NCBI GenBank assembly: GCA_033065855.1
Contig: JAVXUO010003132.1
Location: 186,001-250,000 of the forward strand
DNA length: 64,000 nt
From: Escallonia rubra
Lineage: Eukaryota > Streptophyta > Magnoliopsida > Escalloniales > Escalloniaceae
Direction of reading: 5' to 3'
Shown here piece after piece: positions 1-12,799 of this stretch (position 1 is its first letter; every line of letters starts with the position of its first letter). The notes under the pieces are model-generated. The model was not told where the DNA came from and searched no databases. It saw only the letters and a list, made by a program, of their open reading frames with translations. The translations under genes were made by a program, and so were the position numbers.

Positions 1-955
1 TGAAATTGGACCACCCCACTACAACCGACAGCCACCCACCGATCGTCGCTGCAAGCTACCATACCCGTAACCAACCCCACATCACAAACTCCGGCTGCTT
101 GGTGGCCAACAAACTCACGGCCATGAACAACCACCAATTGCCTGACCACTGCCAATTTACCACCATCCCTCAACCCAACTACCGCTGTCGCCGTAACCCA
201 ACTACCAGAGAAGAGTTTTTTTTAGAGAGAAAAGAGTTTTTTTAGAGAGAGAAGAGTTTTTTTCCTACAGAGAAAGGTTTTTTTAGAGAGAGAGTGAGAG
301 TTTTTTTTAAGGACTAAATTAAGGAAGAGAAAATTTGTTAAAAAATTCTCAATAATTTTTAATGTATTTTTCTAATTTTGTTTTGATTAAATTAAGGAAG
401 GCAAAAATCGAGGTACTAATTTACTTTTTCAAAGTTATGTACTTCTTTGAAATTGGCGTGTTTTTTAGATATATGTTTCTGTTATTGACAGTCCTACCCT
501 TCGAACTTTTTAACGGCATCCGTCGTCCGTCAGCCGAGATACTGATTTGATTTGCTTTTTTAAAGTTGGGTACTTCTTTGGTACACCTTCAAACTTAGGT
601 ACTAAAGATGTACTGGGGGTAAAAAATCAGTTTAGTTTTTTATGTTTTACAAAAACAAATGGGCAGCGGCGGTGGTGGTCTCAAAACAAAAACCCAAAAC
701 TCCAAAATGGGATTTTTCAAAACAACCCTGTTTTAAAAACTGAAGAGGAAAAAAAACAAAAAAATGTGTACCAAACGCAATTTTTTTCTCCAGTTTACAA
801 AACTTGTGGAAAAATTGGAAACTTAGATGTTACGAAATGCTACCCAAGTTAGGCTTCGACTCAATTGAAATTCTGGCATTTTTCATGATGAATAATAATA
901 ATAAACATCTTACTCTAAACAATTTACAAACTTCAAAATTGGAGAAGTATGGGAA
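1..955. other. Repeat-rich left edge, no gene
   Basis: No credible coding region. Positions 205-310 are an imperfect repeat of purine runs (AGAGAGAA) and T-tracts. Positions 360-640 have the look of a dispersed plant repeat, with recurring GGTACT(A/T) and TACTTCTTTG phrases. Positions 650-800 (a GC-rich GGCGGTGGTGG core followed by A-rich tracts and ACCAAACGC) resemble the interior and edges of the MITE at 44.9-45.4 kb, so an old Tourist-like fragment is possible. The short open frames here are low-complexity artefacts. Confidence 0.5.
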
Positions 956-959
956 AGAA

Positions 960-1603
960 TGATGCATTGTCATGTAAATATGTACAGCTTCTAAGGAGCT
1001 TTTGTTTCAAGTATTTTCTGTAGTACTTTTTGTCAGGGGTAGTATTGTTTTTCAGTTTGGTCTCTAATCTGAGTCAACTCTGAACTTTTGGGATCTTTTG
1101 TAAAAGTACTTGTATGCTTGGGGAGCTAGAAAAGTCTGAAATTAGTGGGAGGGGTTTGTGTGCAAAGTTCTAGCTTCTCTTGGAAGATTAGAGTTGGCTT
1201 CTCAAGGAAGCTTTGGGGTTGGTATAAAGAAGGCAAGTCTGCCTTCTCTAGGGGACTTTGAAGAAACTGAAAAAGAAGACTATTAAGATTAAGCTCAGCT
1301 CCATCCCAGCTAGGATTCTCAAGCATTGGAGGCTTGGGTTTTGAGGATTGAACACCGTGGCGCCTTCTGATCCTTCTGCCCGCTGCTATATACGTGAGAG
1401 GCCAGCATAAAGCCACTATTTTCTGTGTTATTCTCTGCTGCTCAGATCTAAAGAGTGTTGTTTGAAGGTACTTTCTCAAAGTTTGTAAGAAGGTATGAGT
1501 TTCTTGATGCTAGACTGTGAAGTAGAGTACTCGTTTCAATTTCCTAGGAACTCAGCCTATGTAATCTAAGTATGCGCATAACTTTGCATCCTTAATTGTA
1601 TCA
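960..1603 (+). repeat. 5' LTR of the chromovirus
   Basis: About 644 bp, TG...CA ends, repeated at 6343-6987. A hand comparison gives about 34 substitutions and three single-base indels, roughly 5% divergence. The two copies were identical at insertion, so this measures age. Confidence 0.93.
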
Positions 1604-1677
1604 GCTGGTCTCTAGAGCAAGTTCTTTCTTTGGGGCTGCTTGTTTCCTTACTTTGGGTGGTTTGAGATGTGAAAAGC

Positions 1678-4600
1678 ATGGCTGAAAGAGATGGAATAGG
1701 TGTAAGAGGTCGTAGGGGCAGAAATGTAACCGTAGACAGGTTTGAAGAGTTGAAAGATCAAGTTCAAAATCTCACCCAACTGGTTACTCAGTTAATTAAT
1801 AACACTAACCACGAAAATGACAGTGATAATGAATCTGATCGTGTTCGAGATGCTGCAAATGAACCGAATCACTCAACTAAGGAAGAAAGTGATAATTCAA
1901 GTGATGGCAGAAGGCCTGAATTGCATAGGGGTGCTCGAAATAATAGAGGACATCAAGGATGGGAAGATCGCATAGTACATGCTCTACAGAATTCCAAAGA
2001 GTATGGCGTCCAAGTTCATATTGTTGAATTTGATGGTGACATGGAACCAGAGGGTTTCTTAGATTGGATGGACAACATTGAAAGTTTTTTTGATTGGAAA
2101 GAAGTACTTGAAGGGAGGAAGGTGAAACTTGTAGGAGCAAAGCTAAGAGGTCCAGCTTCTGCGTGGTGGAAGCATTACCAAAATGATAGAGATTCAAGAA
2201 GAAAAGCAAAAATTCAGAGGTGGGATAAAATGAAGGAGAAGTTGAAAGCTCAGTTCTTGCCTCGGGATTATGACCAAACTCTGTACCAAAGGGTGCAAAA
2301 TTTATGGCAGCATGAGAAGACGGTGAAGGAGTACACTCAAGAATTCCATAAATTGTCATTGCGGAGCAATCTTGTTGAAACGGAGAGCCAAAAGGTTAGT
2401 CGTTATGTGAATGGCCTTCGACTAGCTATTCAAGATCAAGTGAGCCTGCAACGCCCTTATAAAGTCAGTGATGCTTATCAGCTTGCATTGAAAGTTGAAA
2501 TCCAGCTCACTAGTAGTTCCTCTAGAACGCTTGCTTACGAGAGCAACAACAATGCTTCAACTAGTAGAGCAAATAACACCACTCGCGGTGGCCGTACAAC
2601 TTCTCATATGCATCCTCAACAACAAACAAACACCAAAGGTGAGTTGTCCAAGGGCGACCCAATAATTTGGTTGAAATTGCTGGAAAATGTTTCAGGTGTT
2701 TTGAGTTTGGGCATAAGTCTAACCAATGTCCAAAAAGAGCTGATATTCGGGTTAATCATTCTGAGGACCAAGAGGCTCGATTTGAGAAAAACTTTGCTAA
2801 TTTTGAAGGTGAAGACCACGTGGATGCATGTGAGTCAAATGTTCCTGACGAAGAGGGAATTGAAGGTGATGTCATTGGAGAAGCACTTGTCATTCGACAT
2901 TCTATGCTTGCACCACCAGCTAACAACAACCAAGATGATTGGCTGCGAAATAAAATTTTCCGCACACGTTGTACGGTGGAAGGGAAGCTTTGCAATCTAA
3001 TTATAGACAGTGGCAGTAGTGAAAATCTGATTTCTCAAGTGATGGTTGACAAGTTAAAGCTTAAAATCGAGAGACATCCGCAGCCATATCGCATCCTTTG
3101 GTTCAATAAGGGAAACGAGGTAATGGTTTCATTAACATGCCTTGTTAACTTTTCCATTGGGTCTTTTAAAGAGGCGGTGTATTGTGATGTCGTTCCCATG
3201 GATGCATGCCATATTTTACTTGGTCGACATTTGCAATATGATAAAAAAATGATGCATGATGGTGTTCAAAACACTTATTCTTTCTTCATAAAAGATGGTG
3301 AAAGAAAAAACAAGCTTGTTCTAAAGCCAATGAAGGACGATATAACAAAGAAGGGAAAGGGCTGCTCTGCCACACTTTTGTATATTCATGACTTTTTGGA
3401 AGAAAGTAAAGAGAGTGGGATTGTGTTTGTTCTTTTTGGGAAGGAGGAGATGCAGCCACAAGTGGTGCCAGCAAGTGTGAGGGAACTCCTAGAGGAATTT
3501 AAGGATGTTATGCATGATGAGTTGTCGGAAGGATTACCACCAATGAGAGACATACAACACCACATTGATTTGGTGCCTAGAGTTATCCTACCAAACCTAC
3601 CACAATATAAGATGTGTCATAAGGAGCACGAGGAGCTCCAGAAGCAAGTTTCAGATTTACTCAAGAAGGAGTTCATCCAAGAAAGTCTAAGTCCTTGTGT
3701 TGTGCCAGCTTTACTCACACCGAAAAGGGATGGGACTTGGAGAATGTGTGTGGACAGCAGGGCTATAAATAAGATAACCATCAAGTGTCGGTTCCCTATA
3801 CCAAGATTAGATTATATGCTTGATATGTTGTCTGGTTCAAAAGTTTTTTCAAAGATTGACTTAAAGAGTGGTTAACACCAAATAAGAATCCGAGGAGGAG
3901 ATGAATGGAAAACTAAATTTAAGACCAAGGAGGGGCTCTACGAATGGTTGGTTATGCCGTTTGGGCTATCAAATGCTCCAAGTACATTCATGAGATTCAT
4001 GAATCAAGTACTCAAGCCTTATATTGGGAAGTTTGTAGTTGTGTACTTCGATGATATCTTGATTTATAGCAAAGATCGTGCAACCCATGCAGGTTAAGGG
4101 CTGTTCTACAACTTTTGAGGTAAAATCAGCTTTATGCCAATTTCAAAAGTGTAGATTTATGGTAGACCAATTGGAGTTCTTGGGATTTGTTGTGTCAACC
4201 CAAGGAATAGAGGTTGATCCAGTAAAGATTCAAGCAATTACAAGCTGGCTTTCCCCAAGGACAATAGCTGAAGTCAGAAGTTTCCATGGATTAGCTACAT
4301 TTTATAGGCGGTTCATAAAAAATTTCAGCACTATAATGGCTTCAATTACTGAATGTATGGAGGGTGGAAAGTTTACTTGAAGCTTAGAGGCTGAAAAAAG
4401 TTTTCAAGAGATAAAGAGGAGAATGACTCAAGTACCTATACTAACTCTACCAGACTTTGAAAAGATTTTTGAGGTGGATTGTGATGCTTCTAAGGTAGGA
4501 GTTGGTGTTGGTTTAAGCCAAGTGGGGCGTCCAATCGTGTACTTCAGTGAAAAGCTCAATCAAGCTCGGCAAAATTATTCCATGTATGACGTTGCGTTTT

Positions 4601-6331
4601 ATGCTATTGTTCAAGCATTGAAATTTTGGCAACACTATCTGATCCAAAGAGAGTTTATCTTGCATTCGGATCACGAGGCACGAATCTTTGCGCTACCTCA
4701 ACTCTCAAAAGAAACTAACTCAGAGGCATGCAAAGTGGGTGGCATTTCTACCAGCATATACATTTTCTCTTCGACACAAGGCTGGTTTCCAAAATAAAGT
4801 TGCCGATTCGTTGAGTAGAAGAGTTTATTGGTTAAAAGCGATGTTAGCTAGAGTTGTTGGGTTGGAAGTGATCAAAGAGCAATACAAATAAGATTCTTAT
4901 TTGCAAGAGATATTAGAGAAACATGCAGCTCGGGACAACAATGTATGTTATGTCTTTGTTGTTAACGATGGTTATTTGTTCAAAGGCATGAAGTTATGTA
5001 TACCAGAAAGTTTGTTAAGGGAGCTTTTGATTGCTGAATTGCATGGAGGGGGCCTTGGTGGTCATTTTGGCAGGGCTAAGACGTTGAATTTGGTGTCTGA
5101 AAGGTACTTTTGGCCGACAATATGGAGAGATGTGTATCGCTATGTCACTAGGTGTTATACGTGCCAAGTATCTAAAGGACAACAACAGAATACATGTTTG
5201 TACACTCCACTACCAATTCCTATGGTTCCATGGGTTGACGTTTCTATGGATTTTGTATTGGGGCTACCACAGACAACAAGAGGGGTTGATTCCATTTTCG
5301 TCATACTTGATCGATTTTCAAAGATCGCTCATTTCATAACATGTAAGAAGACTTTAGATGCAACCCATGTGGCAACTCTTTTCTTCAGAGAAGTGATTAA
5401 ATTACATGGTTTGCCTAAAACCATCACATCCGATCGAGACACTAAGTTTCTTAGCCATTTTTGGAGGACCTTGTGGAGATTATTGGCCACTAAATTGTAA
5501 TATAGCAGCGCATATCACCTTAAAACAGATGGGCAAACAGAAGTAGTAAACTATAGTTTGGGAAATTTGTTAAGATGCCTAGCCAAGGACAACATTAAGC
5601 AATGGGATTTGATCTTGCCTCAAGCTGAATTCGCTTATTATAGTACCCTGAATAGGTCTACCAGAAAGAGCCATTTTCAATCCATCTACGGGCGAAACCC
5701 CAACCAGGTTGTCGACCTTATGGATGTGTCAAATCTGTCACAAGCTAGTGAGGATACTTTGGCCTACGCTGAAAATCTAAAGGAGGTTCAAGAAGAAGTT
5801 CAAGAGAAATTGGCTGAAATGAATCAACGCTACAAAGAAGCAGCTGATCGCCATCGGAGGTTCAAAGAGTTCAAGGTTGGGAAATTCGTTATGGTTTTCT
5901 TCCGAAAAGAAAGGCTTCCAAAGGGTACTTATCACAAATTAAAAAACAAAAAGGTTGGTCCATGCAAGATATTGTGGAAATTTGGTGATAATGCCTATGA
6001 AGTAGAACTCCCTCGTGGTCTAGTCATATCCCACATCTTCAATGTGGCAGATATTTACACCTTTTATGGTGATACACATGATGAATTAGGGGATGTTGGA
6101 GTTAAAACATCAAGTGAGGTTTCCACAAAACAAAAAAAGAGGGTTGCAAGAGTGATTGATGTCCGAGAAATTAAGATAAGAGCAGGTGCATATTTAAGAT
6201 TTCTCGTGAAATGGGCGGGACAACCTGACTATCAGAACTCATGGTTAAGTGATAATGAGTTTATGAAAATCGACCATGAGATGTGCCAAGTCACAAAAAT
6301 GGCAACTCGCACGGAGGCGAGTTCTTTCTAA
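1678..6331 (+). pseudogene. Gag-pol polyprotein of the chromovirus, disrupted
   Basis: Gag starts at the ATG at 1678 and is open to about 2660. A frame change leads into a zinc knuckle (CX2CX4HX4C, about 2685-2730), an aspartic protease motif (DSGSS, about 3007) and the RT palm. RT is interrupted by TAA at 3873-3875, just before the expected HQIR segment; the catalytic YFDD box lies near 4045. Further lesions are a frame change near 4070, TGA at 4378-4380, a frame change near 4685 in RNase H, TAA at 4889-4891 and TAA at 5498-5500 in integrase. The integrase zinc-binding H/C residues (5040-5165) and core acidic residues (VSMDF, TSDRD) are visible. The chromodomain lies at about 6140-6270 (LVKWAGQ...SWL). 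It cannot make a functional polyprotein as it stands. Confidence 0.93.
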
Positions 6332-6342
6332 CAGGGATAAAA

Positions 6343-6987
6343 TGACGCAGTGTCATGTAAATATGTACAGCTTCTAATGAGTTTTTATTTCAAGTATTTT
6401 CTGTAGTACTTTTTGTCAGGGGTAGTATTGTTTTTGCAGTTTGGTCTCTAATCTGAGTCAACTCTGAACCTTTGGGGTCTTTTGTAAAAGTAATTATATG
6501 CTTGGGGAGCTAGAAAAGTCTGAAATTAGTGGGAGGGGTTTGTGTGCAAAATTCTAGCTTCTCTTGGAAGATTAGAGTTGGCTTCTCAAGGAAGCTTTGG
6601 GGTTGGTATAAAAGAAGGCAAGTCTGCCTTCTCTAGGGGACTTTGAAGAAACTGAAAAAGAAGACTTTTAAGATTGAGCTCAGCTTTACCCCAGCTAGGG
6701 TTTTCAAGCATTGGAGGCTTGGGTATTGAGGATTCAACCCCGTGGTGCCTTCTGATCCCTCTGCCGCTGCTATATGCGTGAGAGGCCAGCATAAAGCCAC
6801 TGTTTCCTGTGCTATTCTCTGCTGCTCAGATCTAAAGGGTGTTGTTTGAAGGTACTTTCTCAAAGTTTGTAAGAAGTTATGAGTTTCTTGATGCTAGACT
6901 GTGAAGTAGAGTACTCGTTTCAATTTCCTAGGAACCCAGCCTATGTAATCTAAGTATGCGCATATCTTTGCATCTTTAATTCCATCA
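6343..6987 (+). repeat. 3' LTR of the chromovirus
   Basis: Pairs with 960-1603. It follows the stop of pol after an ACAGGGATAAAA tract at the expected polypurine-tract position. It ends TCCATCA and is followed by AAGAG, the target duplication. Confidence 0.93.
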
Positions 6988-6992
6988 AAGAG

Positions 6993-8057
6993 GAAGACAT
7001 TATATAATGCTAAAGCAAAGAAGACGATTCTACTTTTTTGCATTCGGCACTATATTACCAAATCTCATATCTGCTAGAGCATATCAAAACTTCACCCTTG
7101 CAAGGAAAAGGGGGTTCAACTTTATTGTGTTGTATCCGCACGAGAGAGAGAGAGAGAGAGAAAGGGGGGGAGAGATATGGAGGTTTGGTTTTAGCTATTA
7201 GGGAAGGTGGGTTTTGTTTCTTCAGGTTGGCTGGTGGGTTTATTTGGAACCCTATATGTATATAGCATTTTATATCACGAATCCACAAATAAGATATTTA
7301 CATCACAATAATACTATCCATGTTCAAGAAATTTTTATATATTTTTTGTAAGGTCTCAATATATATACTCTGCATAACTTACTCATTGATATATTTTTTT
7401 TTGAATTAACAACTGTAAAACTAATGATTAGTTGAAATTGTATTTTTAAAGCTTGTAAATTATTCTTTTCTAAAATTACATTTTAACGAATACTCAAAAT
7501 ACGAAGAGTAAAAAAAAAGCAAGAATAACTTTGGCTAGCTTTTTTAAAGTACAAAACAAAACATGCACATCTAACGAAACAAAAAAGTTTTGGTGCAAAA
7601 AAGGCGTGTTATATGTAAATTATGTGAAAATAGCAAGGTATGCGTGTTATACACGAATAAAACACTTTTTGGTAATTGTGGTGAAACCTAATGCTTAGCT
7701 ATATATACTGACACTTGGATATTTATCTTTTTCTTTTTGTAGAAAATTAGTTTTTTTTCTTTTTGCAAGTTTTCTCGAATATCTTCAAATGCTCACTTCA
7801 TGTGTATAGTATACATGAAACTTTCTACTTCACTAAGATGAGAAAATTGAAAAAAACAAAAAGAACCATTAGAAAACAAATCACTACTAGTCATGCATAT
7901 TGCGAGTAAATGCGTTAAAATCTAAGTCAAGTGCTCTTTGCGTGAGAAAGCGAGAAAGTTCTTAACACGAGCTTAGAAATCAAGATAAATGAGGCAAGGG
8001 TGTAAAGAATTTTATATAAACATGCAATAAAAATATGATCTATCAAGAGCAGTGTTG
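6993..8057. other. Intergenic, no gene seen
   Basis: AT-rich sequence with a (GA)n microsatellite at about 7139-7163 next to a G-run. No open frame with family resemblance was found. If a Helitron covers 8-20 kb on the minus strand, its 3' terminus would be expected here, but no clear CTRR end with hairpin was recognised by eye. Confidence 0.5.
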
Positions 8058-8839
8058 TCATTGTTTGAAAGACAATAGTATAATATAATTACAACAAAGA
8101 TTTTCTACCAAATCATTCATTCTCAACCTTAAGTCAATTACCCATTTGGTGCTCTTCAAGGTCACTCCATCCCCATCCATATGTACTTCCTCGGCAATCA
8201 GCCTTTGGCCCATGCGATGACTTTTCTTATCAATCTTCACTAAGAATATGTAAGATAGCCCATACTGTTGAATTAAGTCCTTATAATAATTATTGTTCAC
8301 GCCTTTCTGTATGAAAGAAGAAAAATCATTAGATCAAAGTAATATGATATCACAACATAATTGTTATAAGGTAGTGCTCGAGGATTCACCTTTTCCTTTG
8401 TATCTATGAAGTCATATATAGGATAGTTAATAATTCTTTTGACTGCCTCAAACAATGTCACGTAAACATTTTGAATGTCATTTCCAACAGTTAGCTTCAG
8501 CATGTACCTAGTAGTGAAGTTATCAGACATACATATATTAGTACAAACACATGAAGTTATAATGTTACAAACAAAATGACATCCTAATAAGTACATAGAG
8601 TACATGTTAATATGTCTTCTATCACCCAACCCAAAGGACTGTGTACCCATCCTGAATTTCCCATGTTAAGATGTCCGATACATGAACGAAAAAAAAGTAG
8701 ACAATCGTAATCTAGGTTTGAAAAAGGATCCCAAAAACAATTAAACAACGACGATTTATCACTTTCCTTCAATGCCTCCTTTGCAATCTGGCCATGTTCA
8801 TAGGTATAATCACATGGACATTGACCTTTAAGTTGTGGG

Positions 8840-9165
8840 GCCGGGTGAGAGTGAAAATAGATGTCTAACACTATCTTATACTATCTCACGAGGGAGGATA
8901 CAAAAACCTTTAGCTGCTAATAGTAGATTGAGGACTTCTGCTTTGAGTCCTTCAGTAATGAGACATTGCGTCATTCGGGGGCTTTCTAACCACGAGGATC
9001 AATCGGGCGCTAAAGCTCTTCTCACCCGCCAATGCGCCTTCTTTTCCAGTTAAGGAAAGGCCCCGAAAGAGTACTAAAGAGAGAAAAGTCTAGGAAGAGG
9101 ACTCGGAAGTCTAAGTTAGTCTCCCTTAGTGGCTAGTACTTAGTTAAGGTTGCGTGCGAAGCTGA
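8840..9165. other. Possible organellar (mitochondrial-type) DNA insertion
   Basis: This stretch has a base composition unlike its AT-rich surroundings, with phrases such as GGAAAGGCCCCGAAAGAGTA and GCGCTAAAGCTCTTCTCACC that resemble plant mitochondrial intergenic DNA. It lies inside the long RPA1-like intron. The call rests on texture only; no organellar gene is visible. Confidence 0.35.
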
Positions 9166-9311
9166 TCAAAGCACACCAAGGTGGTGCAAACTGCCACAAA
9201 TCATGTAGCGTATCTAAGCCTCACTTTAACATAGAGCCATGGAATTTGAAGCCCATGTTCTCCTTGAATGTCACTCTTGTTATTAAAACTGATAACTGGA
9301 AGACAATTTCT

Positions 9312-10370
9312 TCAAAGAATGAACTCAGAAAGTCCTGGATTACCTTCATACGATGAGTCAAGAAAGTTTTGTAGTTGAGTTCTTGATGGAATCGGTCTTT
9401 CTAGAGCATTATACGCAACAGTGAAAATGGACAAGAAATGGAGACTTCTTAGTGACACAGGAATCTCACCAAACAAGTAGTTCCAAGAGAGGTCCAGCTT
9501 TTCCAGTTTGTGAGACAAGATATATATGGTATAAAAGGATGTCAGAGAAGTTGTTATTTCTGAGATGTTACATGTATTTCCTTAATTGAATTTCATTTGG
9601 TTTGGGCGAAGTTCATTAAAAACCTCCGCCCGTGCAACCTGGGGTTTTTGATGCATACAAGTATTTTTGTTGGAACGTTGATACGTAACTAATGGAATGC
9701 TTAGAGTAAATTAACGCCCCAAATGGTGAAAGAATCGTCGTATGCCATAGATATATCTCCATTGAGTTGTTGCTTCCAAGTATATTGCTGGTGGTATGTG
9801 AGAGAGATGACATATACAAGATTGGGTTATCCCATTGGCCGGACAAATACGTGCAATTTTAGATAATTTTGGTTTATTTGTGAAGTAGTGCGCTGTGATT
9901 CTAAGCTGGCAAAGTACAAAACAATTGGGGAATTTTTTTGGATAAAAGGATTATGGACAAGCCGATATAGAAAAGCTTTGGCAAAGATCCTAGCCAACTA
10001 GGAGTTGAGCCATTGATTCGGTTACAAGAAAGGTCCAGTATCTCTAGCTCCATGATTTCTGCAATCCATCTTCGTAGTTAACCTCGAAGGTTACAACCAC
10101 CTAAAGCCAGAACCTTGAATTTTTCAAAACTCTTAATATCAAGTATGTGGTTGTTGTCTGGCAGCATTTCAACAAAAAATGTTCTTTTAAAAGAGTTACA
10201 ATTCAAGGTTCTTGCGACCCATCAAAATTGGTAGGCCCTCTCACGTTAGTAAGACTGTTGTTGCAAAGGGAAAGCTATGACAATGATTACAATGTAAGCA
10301 TGGTTACTGCCTACTGGATAGTCGAACAACAATCAGGGACTTACTATTTTTTTGGAAAATAAACAGACAT
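9312..10370 (-). pseudogene. LRR receptor pseudogene, PSY1R/RLP-like
   Basis: The C-terminal ectodomain of a leucine-rich-repeat receptor is recognisable on the minus strand. In protein order: SLSLCNNSLTN (about 10260), a VLALGGCNLRG repeat (about 10110), LEILDLSCNRINGS and SWLGSLPKLFYI (10060-9960), then LEKLDLSWNYLFGEIPVSLR and IFTVAYNALERPIP (9510-9400), ending SSYEGNPGL. The GGCN repeat and the SLRSLHFLS...VAYN block match the tyrosine-sulfated-peptide receptor (PSY1R) type of LRR protein. Stops, frameshifts and a gap between 9960 and 9520 break it; no transmembrane or kinase part is present. It lies inside an intron of the RPA1-like gene on the same strand. Confidence 0.75.
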
Positions 10371-12142
10371 TTGAAGGCTGAAAATTCTGGGAAATAGATA
10401 AATGGACTCTTGAGCTTGTGCATCTAATTAATGATGCTCTTAGACGCTCTTCTTAAGAACCAAATTATCATCATTGAAAAATGAACATATGATGCCTAAC
10501 AAATAATGTAATAAATCTCAATCACTTGGTCCATAAATCGATGTACTTACATCATACTTTTCAAAAACAAATGGAAAACACTTAGGAAGTTTAGAACTTG
10601 TTACCTCGAGGAATAATCCACAGCTTTGTGAGTACCACATCACCTATATCCATGGCATTTTGCACCTTGTTTAGTGAATACGACCTTTTTACTGCAATCA
10701 TTACATGCATCGTACCAAGGTTTTTCCATGTTCTCAATATTGACAATTGTTCCTTTGAAGGAACAATAGTTTTTATGTTACAAGTTAAGCGATATGAGTT
10801 ATATTATGAGGAAAAAAATTTGTACACGTACTTTAGGCAGTTACAACATAACCAATCACACGTGCTTATTAATAAGTACACACTTTAAAATTTACCTGGA
10901 ACTGATTTAGAGGTCGTTCGATCAGTTCTTCGATCTTGACTCGTTTAGCATTTTGAAGTTTCAAACCTCGTAAAGGAGTTGCACTTTCATGGTTTTTGTT
11001 ATGGCTTCAACCGGCAGTATATTAGATTCATAATCAATAAGCACGTCGCAGCATTGTTAAAGTATATATATGTTGTATCTTCTCTTTAATTGTAATTGTT
11101 TTACACATGCCATGCTTTTAATGCTTCAACTTCCGGTATAGCAGGATTTATATGGAGTGTCGTAATGGAGAGTGTGGATAGAGATATGACACCTATATTT
11201 TAAGTAAAACATATAACATTGAAAGGGAAAAAATGGGTTTTGCATCAACTATCCAGAAAGTGCAATATAGAGTTCGTTATCTAAGAAAAATTCACTTCCG
11301 CATCTTGTTACTTTGGCCTTTGAGAGACAACAATAAGCTTATCATCTGTTGCTAGCTCTGATAGAATATTGCCTTCTTTTTTAGCCAAATCGGCCCATAG
11401 TGTTAAGACGACGGTGTCAGACCTAAAGTAGATTAGATAGTTCAAAGGTTAATGTTATTTGCTAGTAATATGAAAGAAAAATAATCCAATGAATATGGAA
11501 CATTACTCTGTTTTGTGAGTATCATATCCCGCTTCATTATCCCACCACCTCCTGGCTTCTTTAGCAATGATAGGTTGTCAATATCTCCCAATAAGCCAAC
11601 CACATCTAAAATAGCGAAGAGGGAATATGTGTTAGGTACGTTTAAGGTAAAGTGTACAACTGATACATAATTTGTACAAGATCTCCTATAACATACCAAT
11701 AATACCATTGTCTTCAACATGGTGCTTTAGATCCTTGAATGAGACAAATTGCAATCGAAGTTGAGCTATATTTATGTTCATGTCAAGCTCCTTCGCTTGA
11801 GTATCGGAACAAAGGGTTTGTTCAAACTTATTGTGGACACTGTAAAATTGTGGGTTCATTGGTTTGACGAGTCCGGTGGAAATTAGATACATTTTATCCT
11901 TTTGAAGAGATTGTTGTAACATATCCGTAACATCATTGAATAAGATAGCTTGTATTTTGTACCCTGTCATTATAAACCAATGAGAGACATGGAAAAGTGA
12001 TTAATTACATATAATACCTCTTCGTTCATAATTATGATTTTCCATGTCTGCTCAGATCTCTTCGAGGTGCAATAGGCCTCCAGAATACCCCTTCGTAGTA
12101 CTCTAACTTTCACCGCCAAGTCTCTACTATATGTTTGAAGTT

Positions 12143-12158
12143 GGTGTGTGTGTGTGTG

Positions 12159-12194
<36 letters not shown>

Positions 12195-12195
12195 A
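12143..12195. repeat. (TG)n(TA)n compound microsatellite
   Basis: Uninterrupted TG dinucleotides at about 12143-12168, followed by TA dinucleotides to about 12194. It lies just upstream (minus-strand sense) of the RPA1-like DBD-A exon. Confidence 0.9.
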
Positions 12196-12799
12196 GTGAA
12201 AACCATAAAGGTAGACCTACTTTAGACATTTTTTCTATTGGATACTTAAGCAAGAGGTTGCTATGTTAAAAACTACTAAGATAAGAAGAATAAGACGCAT
12301 AAGTGTTGCATTTGAGAAGTTAATTGCTACTATAATTTGTAGGATAATGCTTCATAGTCACCTTCGATATGATTAGGTGCATTGTTTGAAGATCCAAATT
12401 CTGATGTGGTCAGGGGTAGGGTTTCTTTGATTGCATCTTGTGTGTCCTTGACTTTGTGCAAAATTGACTTTTCCTTGCATTACTGGCTGCTACTTTGGCA
12501 TAACTCTTCCTAGTCCCATGCTTTCGTGACTGTTTATCACCTATATGAGCTTTGCCTAGATTCTGAAGACGAGTTAGTGTACATATTACTCGATTACATG
12601 TAACATATGTAAGTGAATGTGACTATCTTGTTGTTTCTTAGACTATGTTTCTACTTTACATTCCATGCATTCCAGTAGGATCTGTCACTTTAGATGAACT
12701 GGGGTGGTGATCTTCAAAAGGATTAGAAGACGTGGCTTCCTCAAATAGTTGTTCATCGTCTGACGATACAACGGTAGAAAGCTTTCTTTTCCTTGCCAT

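Larger units (their letters stand above)
960..6987 (+). mobile_element. Ty3/gypsy chromovirus LTR retrotransposon, full length, defective
   Basis: Two direct LTRs (960-1603 and 6343-6987) flank one gag-pol region on the plus strand. The element begins TGATGC/TGACGC and ends ATCA. It is flanked by AAGAA (955-959) and AAGAG (6988-6992), a 5-bp target duplication with one mismatch. A primer-binding-site-like TGGTCTCTAGAGC follows the 5' LTR, close to the initiator-Met tRNA complement used by plant retrotransposons. The domain order gag, zinc knuckle, protease, RT, RNase H, integrase, chromodomain defines a chromovirus; the RT wording looks closest to the CRM/Galadriel side, but the clade is an inference. 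Coding capacity is destroyed by several stops and frameshifts. Confidence 0.95.
8058..12799 (-). pseudogene. Replication protein A 70 kDa subunit-like gene (RPA1-like), decayed
   Basis: Exon-like blocks on the minus strand spell the three OB-fold DNA-binding domains of RPA1. DBD-A covers 12125-12018 (VKVRVLRRGIL) and 11963-11697 (AILFNDV, KMYLISTG). DBD-B covers 11605-11507 (DVVGLLGDIDNLSLL) and about 11424-11270 (VVLTLWADLAKKEG). DBD-C has its zinc motif at about 10760-10605 (ACNDCSKKV) and continues at 8507-8390 (YMLKLTVGNDIQNVYVTLF) and 8306-8058. Splice sites are mostly GT-AG, and the 10605/8507 and 8390/8306 junctions keep frame. A first exon may start at 12799 (MARKRKLS). Lesions include an in-frame TGA in the zinc motif, a one-base frame mismatch between 12018 and 11963, and a frameshift near 11325. 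RPA1 binds single-stranded DNA; plant Helitrons often carry RPA-like genes, and a Helitron Rep remnant lies 6 kb away on the same strand. Host RPA1 paralogue or Helitron passenger are both possible. Confidence 0.8.
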
